DNA of 16,747 bases from Cytophagia bacterium (GTDB lineage Bacteria; Bacteroidota; Bacteroidia; Cytophagales; Cyclobacteriaceae), in contig JABXIP010000003.1 in the NCBI GenBank assembly GCA_013373005.1, forward strand, positions 1 to 16,747, written 5' to 3'. Position numbers and translations under genes: made by a program. Positions 13,301 to 16,747 of this stretch are shown piece by piece; positions within the stretch are counted from its first letter, which is position 1; each line of letters opens with the position of its first letter. The notes under the pieces are model-generated. The model was not told the origin of the DNA and made no database searches. It was given only the letters and a program-made list of their open reading frames with translations.

Positions 13301-15026
13301 TGCTTTGTTTGCTCGATTCCAGGTAGTGATACCCTTTTTCCAGAATGTCTACAGCTCCGGAAGTTTCATCGTACTTCACCATGCCTCTCGACATAAGCAG
13401 TTCCATAGCTTTCTTTATCAAACCTTCATCAAGACGATAATCACGAGCCATTGAACTGGTATAGAAAGTACCACCGCTTTTCCTGGCCATGTTGGCAGCG
13501 GCAATCAGCGGATGAAAGCTGAAGATTTGCGATAGATCGAAGTACCTCTCAGCACTAAAAAAGTCTTTGGACTCCAACATCAAAGGCACATCGGCTCTGG
13601 CGGAGTTAATGGAAATGTTGAGCGAGTCGCTGTTCAAATCCCAACTCAAAAGATCTCCCGAAAGGTCCATGTTGTAGTAGGAAGACCTGAATGGAGTGGT
13701 TTTATAGCCTTCAACACTGGTTTCCATTTCCAGTAAATCTTTGCGATAGTCATAAATGAACTCTACAGCCGGGTGGAAGATGGAGTCGTTGTTGTGATAG
13801 AGCGTAACATCGGCCTGTTTAGCCGAAACGATGGAATCTTTATTGTTGAAGACAAAATCCTTGCTCATGGCTTTGAACTTCATTTCGCCATTCACATTTC
13901 CGATCAGCTTAGAGGCTTCTTCATAGGCGGTTTTGGAATAGAAATTCATTCCCTGATAATTAACACCACCATTGAAGGTGAGTTTTTCAGACCCCAACCC
14001 TTTGATAGGTGTATTGGCGTTGTAAGAAATGAATCTTGGGTAGGTATTTTGAAGGCTTCTACCTGGCCTTATGTTCAAATCCAACACACCGGAAATGGTG
14101 CCGTCAATCTTGGCCGGTTGTCTGAAAATCACATCTTCAAACTTAAATTCATATGCGTTTACAGGAAACTCGTATTGCTTGAGCCTTACCTGCATAGCCT
14201 CTTTTGGCTGGCCAAGATTAGACCAGTCTACATATCCATCTTGACCCCTAAAAAGCTTCTTATCGAACAAGAAGAAACCTTCGGCTCCTTCAATTTTGAA
14301 TGTATCCGTTTGGCTGGCCAAAATGATGTCTCCTCTCTTCAGGTGAATGATTGAACCCAACTCCTGATACATATCATACATGGGTTCAGTGAAGGGATCC
14401 GTCACTTCCTTTTCTGGCTCCACATATTCGCCCCTGGCTTGCGCCTTAAGCGTTTCAATATCTACTTCCTGAGCTGGTTGGTAAACTACCACATCTCCCT
14501 CAGAATAGCTGTCTTCGGCAAATTTCACCTCGTATTCTGCATTGCTAAAGCTAATGGATTGGTACCTGTCTTTGTAAATGGCCTCGTACTTCAAGAAGGT
14601 GTAGAGGGTGTTGAAGTAGTAATCGAGCTTTATTCTATCAAAGTTTTCGGCAGCTTTTTGAACAGAGTAGGCAAGGCTTTCCATGTTCTCTGTGCTGAAG
14701 TTTCTTTCTTCCTTGGCCAGCTTCAGTCCATCGAGTAATTCTTTTATATCGTACCTAATACGAACCCTCTTTTGGTCTAAAGCGATGAGGGCTTTAAGTA
14801 ATCTTTCCTTGGTTGTAGGCGAGAACTTGTTGTTCTGGTAGGCATCAATGAAGAATTGATATTCCTGAGGGAAGATGGAGGGGTCTTCTGCCTCTACTAT
14901 CATTTTTACGTTTTGGGGAATAACCAAAGAGTCCTTCTCCATTTCGGTTTGAGCATAAACCGACTGAAGGGAAATAAGCACGAGCAGAAAAGACAACTTG
15001 ATGCCTTTGAGCATGTTAGTTCGCAT
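10341..15026 (-). CDS. Very large exported beta-rich protein of unknown function
   Basis: 1561 residues. A signal peptide ends in SVYAQ (about 25). The first 150 or so mature residues are helical and charged (LLKALIALDQKRVRIRYDIKELLDGL). Most of the rest is long alternating-strand sequence, with recurring DSxxF/GxxxF-type strands resembling repetitive envelope proteins such as the OstA/LptD-like or AsmA-like groups, but no specific domain is recognisable. At about 500-575 a helical segment interrupts the strands (MARDYRLDEGLIKKAMELLMSRGMVKYDETSGAVDI) and has the outline of a winged helix. There is no C-terminal sorting domain or barrel signature; the tail ends KKKGTVEGDGF. It is probably periplasmic or associated with the outer membrane. 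Its gene lies between prmA (47 bp) and the thioredoxin gene (14 bp). Two in-frame starts (15026, 15014) give the same signal peptide. Confidence 0.88.
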   Translation of the reverse strand: MRTNMLKGIKLSFLLVLISLQSVYAQTEMEKDSLVIPQNVKMIVEAEDPSIFPQEYQFFIDAYQNNKFSPTTKERLLKALIALDQKRVRIRYDIKELLDGLKLAKEERNFSTENMESLAYSVQKAAENFDRIKLDYYFNTLYTFLKYEAIYKDRYQSISFSNAEYEVKFAEDSYSEGDVVVYQPAQEVDIETLKAQARGEYVEPEKEVTDPFTEPMYDMYQELGSIIHLKRGDIILASQTDTFKIEGAEGFFLFDKKLFRGQDGYVDWSNLGQPKEAMQVRLKQYEFPVNAYEFKFEDVIFRQPAKIDGTISGVLDLNIRPGRSLQNTYPRFISYNANTPIKGLGSEKLTFNGGVNYQGMNFYSKTAYEEASKLIGNVNGEMKFKAMSKDFVFNNKDSIVSAKQADVTLYHNNDSIFHPAVEFIYDYRKDLLEMETSVEGYKTTPFRSSYYNMDLSGDLLSWDLNSDSLNISINSARADVPLMLESKDFFSAERYFDLSQIFSFHPLIAAANMARKSGGTFYTSSMARDYRLDEGLIKKAMELLMSRGMVKYDETSGAVDILEKGYHYLESSKQSTDYDDLIISSVIANSPNATFSFKDSVLTVRGVDKFLVSDSLDVIITPTNKEIRVLKNRDIEFDGSLDAGNFQFNGERFTFKYDSFLVNLTKIDSIKLRVELEAGKRDALSNQLVKTSGVLNINDPTNKSALRSMPEFPIFSSTESAIVNFNKPDILKGAYDSTVYFDVPPFKLDSVADADPTQYAFQGTFYSNGILPDFKEDLKIMSDKSFGFIHAIPDSGYNLYGTGGRLYGEVQLDKSGISSPGIIEYLTGTFDNERATMFLDSLVAPKGIKGSMQPGFVDTVSYPSMSIEAYSMDWLAKRDSMILKNLEKEKPFKIFEDQAQLRGEMTLRKTGLFGTGEMKIAGSTLNSDSIAFSMNSFEAKNSEFLLNADNSVKPILSAQEVRVNFDVETQQATIEPEIAGTAAVEFPFAQFKTSIPSAVWDVNNKQVTMSKPEDTPLEQSFFYSTNRRLDSLAFYGTDALYNIDTKELKVTGIPYIKVADALITPEGEELTILENSKIETLTNAVVVMDTIGAYHRIYNADIEILSRTSFKGKGTYELINAVQDTFAIQFDDFRLITSSKDHGPYTRSTGNVTAEEEIRISPGFIFEGRVTMHAYKKALELNGAVKVDLKKLSERNIWIDYSSADDIQEVIIPFDQARTRQGQPLNAGIHFDKQQPYMSFITEKRSITDDDFFVPQGGILYFDTYDRSFRIDNPNKKENPSQYFAGSMFSYNEELQNVTYEGKLNFMSGNGLSNIQAAGKGKGNLDSAKFETDAMFTMSFGMPLEAQAAFAGNLKEMGETLGVAKAHEDRSELIYRVAEFIGDDATRKWDMSYMAVPTPLVNAAGGLLNQDLVITNIHLNWSPQNKAFYSEGKISVSNVSNVDLNMELDGYMEIRKTPEGDIMNLLLEMTDGTWYYFMYDGFTLDTFSSNDAYNAQIPNINAGKTKVGSFRTMPSSKEKVIQWVVDFKKLYFGIDEPYQLLMASESSQTLKKKGTVEGDGF

Positions 15027-15073
15027 TTGGTTATGTTAAAAAACGAATAAAAAGGTAGAATCTTGAGTAAACC

Positions 15074-15904
15074 CTAGACTTTCTCCAGTAGTAACGCAAC
15101 CCAGTTTTTCTCTGTTGTGGATTTAACTTCTTTTAAGCCCAATTCAGTTGCCAGTGCTAAAATTTGGGGTTTATCCATCTCGTAGAAGCCACTAAGGAAG
15201 AGATGCCCTTTATCGGCCAAAAGTTTGTTGTACTCGGCCATTTCATCTAGCAGAACGTGGGTGTTGATGTTGGCTAGAATAATCTCGTATTGGTCCTTCA
15301 GCCCAAGCTCATGAATGGTTCCTTGCTTTACAAACTCCGCTTCAATGTTGTTCAAGCCAAAGTTCTCCAGTGCATTTTCAATACACCAGTCGTCAATATC
15401 TGTAGCGGCAACGGATTTAGCTCCCAGTTTGGCGGCCATTATAGCCAAAATACCCGTTCCTGAACCCACATCTAAAACCTTCTTGCCCTTATGGTCTACA
15501 TCTAATTGCAATGCTAGCAATTGGTGTGTGGTTTCATGGTGACCTGTACCGAATGACATCTGTGGGTTGATGATGATTTCGTATGGAACATCGGGTTTGG
15601 CTTCATGGAATGTTGCCCTCACATAAATCTGGTCTCCAACAGCAATTGGGTCGTAGTTTTTCTCCCACTCTTCATTCCAGTTTTCTTTTGGAATCTTCTT
15701 CAACTCATACCAGATTCTGGTTTGCTTTCTATACCTGTTGAAGAGTGTTTGAAGTGCTGGGTGATTAAAAATTTCCTCCTGAATGTAGGCTTCGAAGCCA
15801 ACTTCAGTATCCATAAAGGTTTCGAAATCGAGTTCACCCATTTCTGCAATCAGAATTTCCCTGAAGGGGGGATCGCAGTGCACATTAATTTGAATGAAGT
15901 CCAT
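15074..15904 (-). CDS. prmA: Ribosomal protein L11 methyltransferase
   Basis: 276 residues. It trimethylates ribosomal protein L11 with S-adenosylmethionine in the cytoplasm. The N-terminal substrate-binding domain includes NWNEEWEKNYDPI (75-87). Next come the family motif MSFGTGHHETT (116-126), SAM motif I VLDVGSGTGIL (143-153), the acidic ATDIDDW (167-173) and the catalytic-region motif LANINTHVLL (210-219). All parts are present at normal length. The start codon shares one base with the tpiA stop codon (TAATG), so the two genes are translationally coupled. Confidence 0.95.
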   Translation of the reverse strand: MDFIQINVHCDPPFREILIAEMGELDFETFMDTEVGFEAYIQEEIFNHPALQTLFNRYRKQTRIWYELKKIPKENWNEEWEKNYDPIAVGDQIYVRATFHEAKPDVPYEIIINPQMSFGTGHHETTHQLLALQLDVDHKGKKVLDVGSGTGILAIMAAKLGAKSVAATDIDDWCIENALENFGLNNIEAEFVKQGTIHELGLKDQYEIILANINTHVLLDEMAEYNKLLADKGHLFLSGFYEMDKPQILALATELGLKEVKSTTEKNWVALLLEKV

Positions 15905-16665
15905 TAGTAAGACTTGGCTATAGCTATAAAGTCGCGAGATTTCAGTGAAGCACCTCCAATGAGGCCGCCATCAACATCTGGCTGAGCTAAAAGTTCTTGA
16001 GCATTGTCCGGCTTCATAGAACCACCGTAAAGAATGGAGATACCATCGGCCACCTCAGCTCCAAAATTACCGGCTAGTGAGGTTCTGATGCTTTTATGCA
16101 TTTCCTGCGCCTGATCTGAAGAAGCAGTTATACCAGTTCCAATCGCCCAGATTGGCTCGTATGCAATTACCACTTTGCTCATTTCTTCTGCAGAAAGATC
16201 GAATAAGCTTTCTTTTAACTGATTGTTCACAAAGTCTACATGTTCACCTGCTTCACGAGTTTCAAGACTTTCGCCACAACAGAAAATTGGAGTTAGGCCT
16301 TTGTCAAGAGCTAGTTTTACTCTTGCTGCCAGCTGAGCATTTGTTTCAAAATGATACTCTCTTCTTTCGCTGTGACCGATAATCACAAAGCTTGCGCCTA
16401 CAGATTTTACCATATCTGCAGAGATGTCACCGGTATAAGCACCAGACTCATGCTCGCTGACGTTCTGAGCACCAAGAGATACTGTTTCAGAGTCTTTAAC
16501 AATGGCAGAAACCTGTGCCAAATGAATTGCCGGGGTACAAAGCACTACGCTTACATCGGCAGGTACTTCATCGTTAGCAATGTTAACCACCTCAGAGGCA
16601 AGTGAGAGGCCTTCCGAAAGTGTTTTATTCATTTTCCAGTTTCCTGCAATTATCTTCTTTCTCAT
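15904..16665 (-). CDS. tpiA: Triosephosphate isomerase
   Basis: 253 residues. It interconverts dihydroxyacetone phosphate and glyceraldehyde 3-phosphate in glycolysis. The TIM barrel is complete, with active-site Asn9 and Lys11 in AGNWKMN, His98 in IGHSERR, Glu170 in AYEPIWAIGTG (catalytic base and start of loop 6), and phosphate-binding YGGSMKP (213-219) and GLIGGASL near the C-terminus. It appears to be the first gene of the tpiA-prmA-1561 aa-thioredoxin group, because only 82 bp of non-coding DNA precede it to the window edge. Confidence 0.97.
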   Translation of the reverse strand: MRKKIIAGNWKMNKTLSEGLSLASEVVNIANDEVPADVSVVLCTPAIHLAQVSAIVKDSETVSLGAQNVSEHESGAYTGDISADMVKSVGASFVIIGHSERREYHFETNAQLAARVKLALDKGLTPIFCCGESLETREAGEHVDFVNNQLKESLFDLSAEEMSKVVIAYEPIWAIGTGITASSDQAQEMHKSIRTSLAGNFGAEVADGISILYGGSMKPDNAQELLAQPDVDGGLIGGASLKSRDFIAIAKSY

Positions 16666-16683
16666 GATTTTCTAGTTTGTGCC

Positions 16684-16691
16684 CAAAGATA
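16684..16691 (-). promoter_or_regulatory. Possible -7 promoter element upstream of tpiA
   Basis: Read on the minus strand this is TATCTTTG, an exact match to TAnnTTTG, 18 nt before the tpiA start codon. A TTG -33 element at the usual spacing is not visible, so support is partial. Confidence 0.4.
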
Positions 16692-16747
16692 GGAGACTTG
16701 AAAAAATATGTGGTGAGACTAGACTTAAAATTAGCACTGACAAGTAA

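Noticed and set aside
13773..14354. 193-codon plus-strand open frame inside the 1561-residue gene
   Set aside because: It lies antisense to a well-supported gene and has no signal peptide, domain or independent start context.

Overview
The window looks like chromosomal DNA from a Bacteroidota species, most probably a marine-type Cytophagia; the genus is not identifiable from this sequence. The evidence is a CarboxypepD-regulatory-like TonB-dependent receptor, acidic post-cysteine lipoprotein export signals, a TAnnTTTG-type promoter in front of a tRNA, little Shine-Dalgarno signal, and moderate GC content. Nearly every gene is on the minus strand, so transcription runs from high to low coordinates.

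Layout from the right edge. (a) 16665-9576 holds tpiA (triosephosphate isomerase), prmA (ribosomal protein L11 methyltransferase), a 1561-residue exported beta-rich protein of unknown function, and a TlpA-like thioredoxin. Gaps are short (one 1-nt overlap, then 47 and 14 nt), so this is probably one transcript. (b) 9575-8640 holds a small plus-strand gene that converges exactly, stop to stop, on the thioredoxin gene, then a secreted lipocalin-like protein and its terminator. (c) 8590-7640 is a mobile-type region: a REP-associated tyrosine transposase (RAYT) with four short REP-like hairpins around it, next to tRNA-Leu(GAG), which has a clear promoter and terminator. A 12-nt copy of the tRNA 3' end lies on the far side of the RAYT. 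(d) 7568-5019 is an operon of a LiaF-like membrane protein, an amidohydrolase lipoprotein and a GNAT acetyltransferase. (e) 4995-4329 is a single acidic lipoprotein gene with a TTGCAA-N5-TTGCAA palindrome upstream and a terminator downstream. (f) 4230-1389 holds a membrane-anchored small protein with an HMA-like fold and a CPV motif, a lipoprotein with two truncated-hemoglobin-like domains, a strong hairpin, and hemA (glutamyl-tRNA reductase). (g) 1321-1 holds a cysteine-rich small exported protein (DUF6660-like) followed by a TonB-dependent receptor that runs off the left edge.

The most interesting part is (f)/(g). A double-domain truncated-globin lipoprotein, probably surface-exposed, is encoded directly before the first enzyme of heme synthesis, followed by a cysteine-rich protein and a TonB receptor. 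Both globin-like domains keep the proximal histidine but have lost the distal Tyr/Gln pair that stabilises bound oxygen in group 1 truncated hemoglobins. Heme binding, sensing or storage at the cell surface is therefore more plausible than classic oxygen or NO chemistry. The second notable part is the RAYT/REP cassette next to the tRNA-Leu gene.
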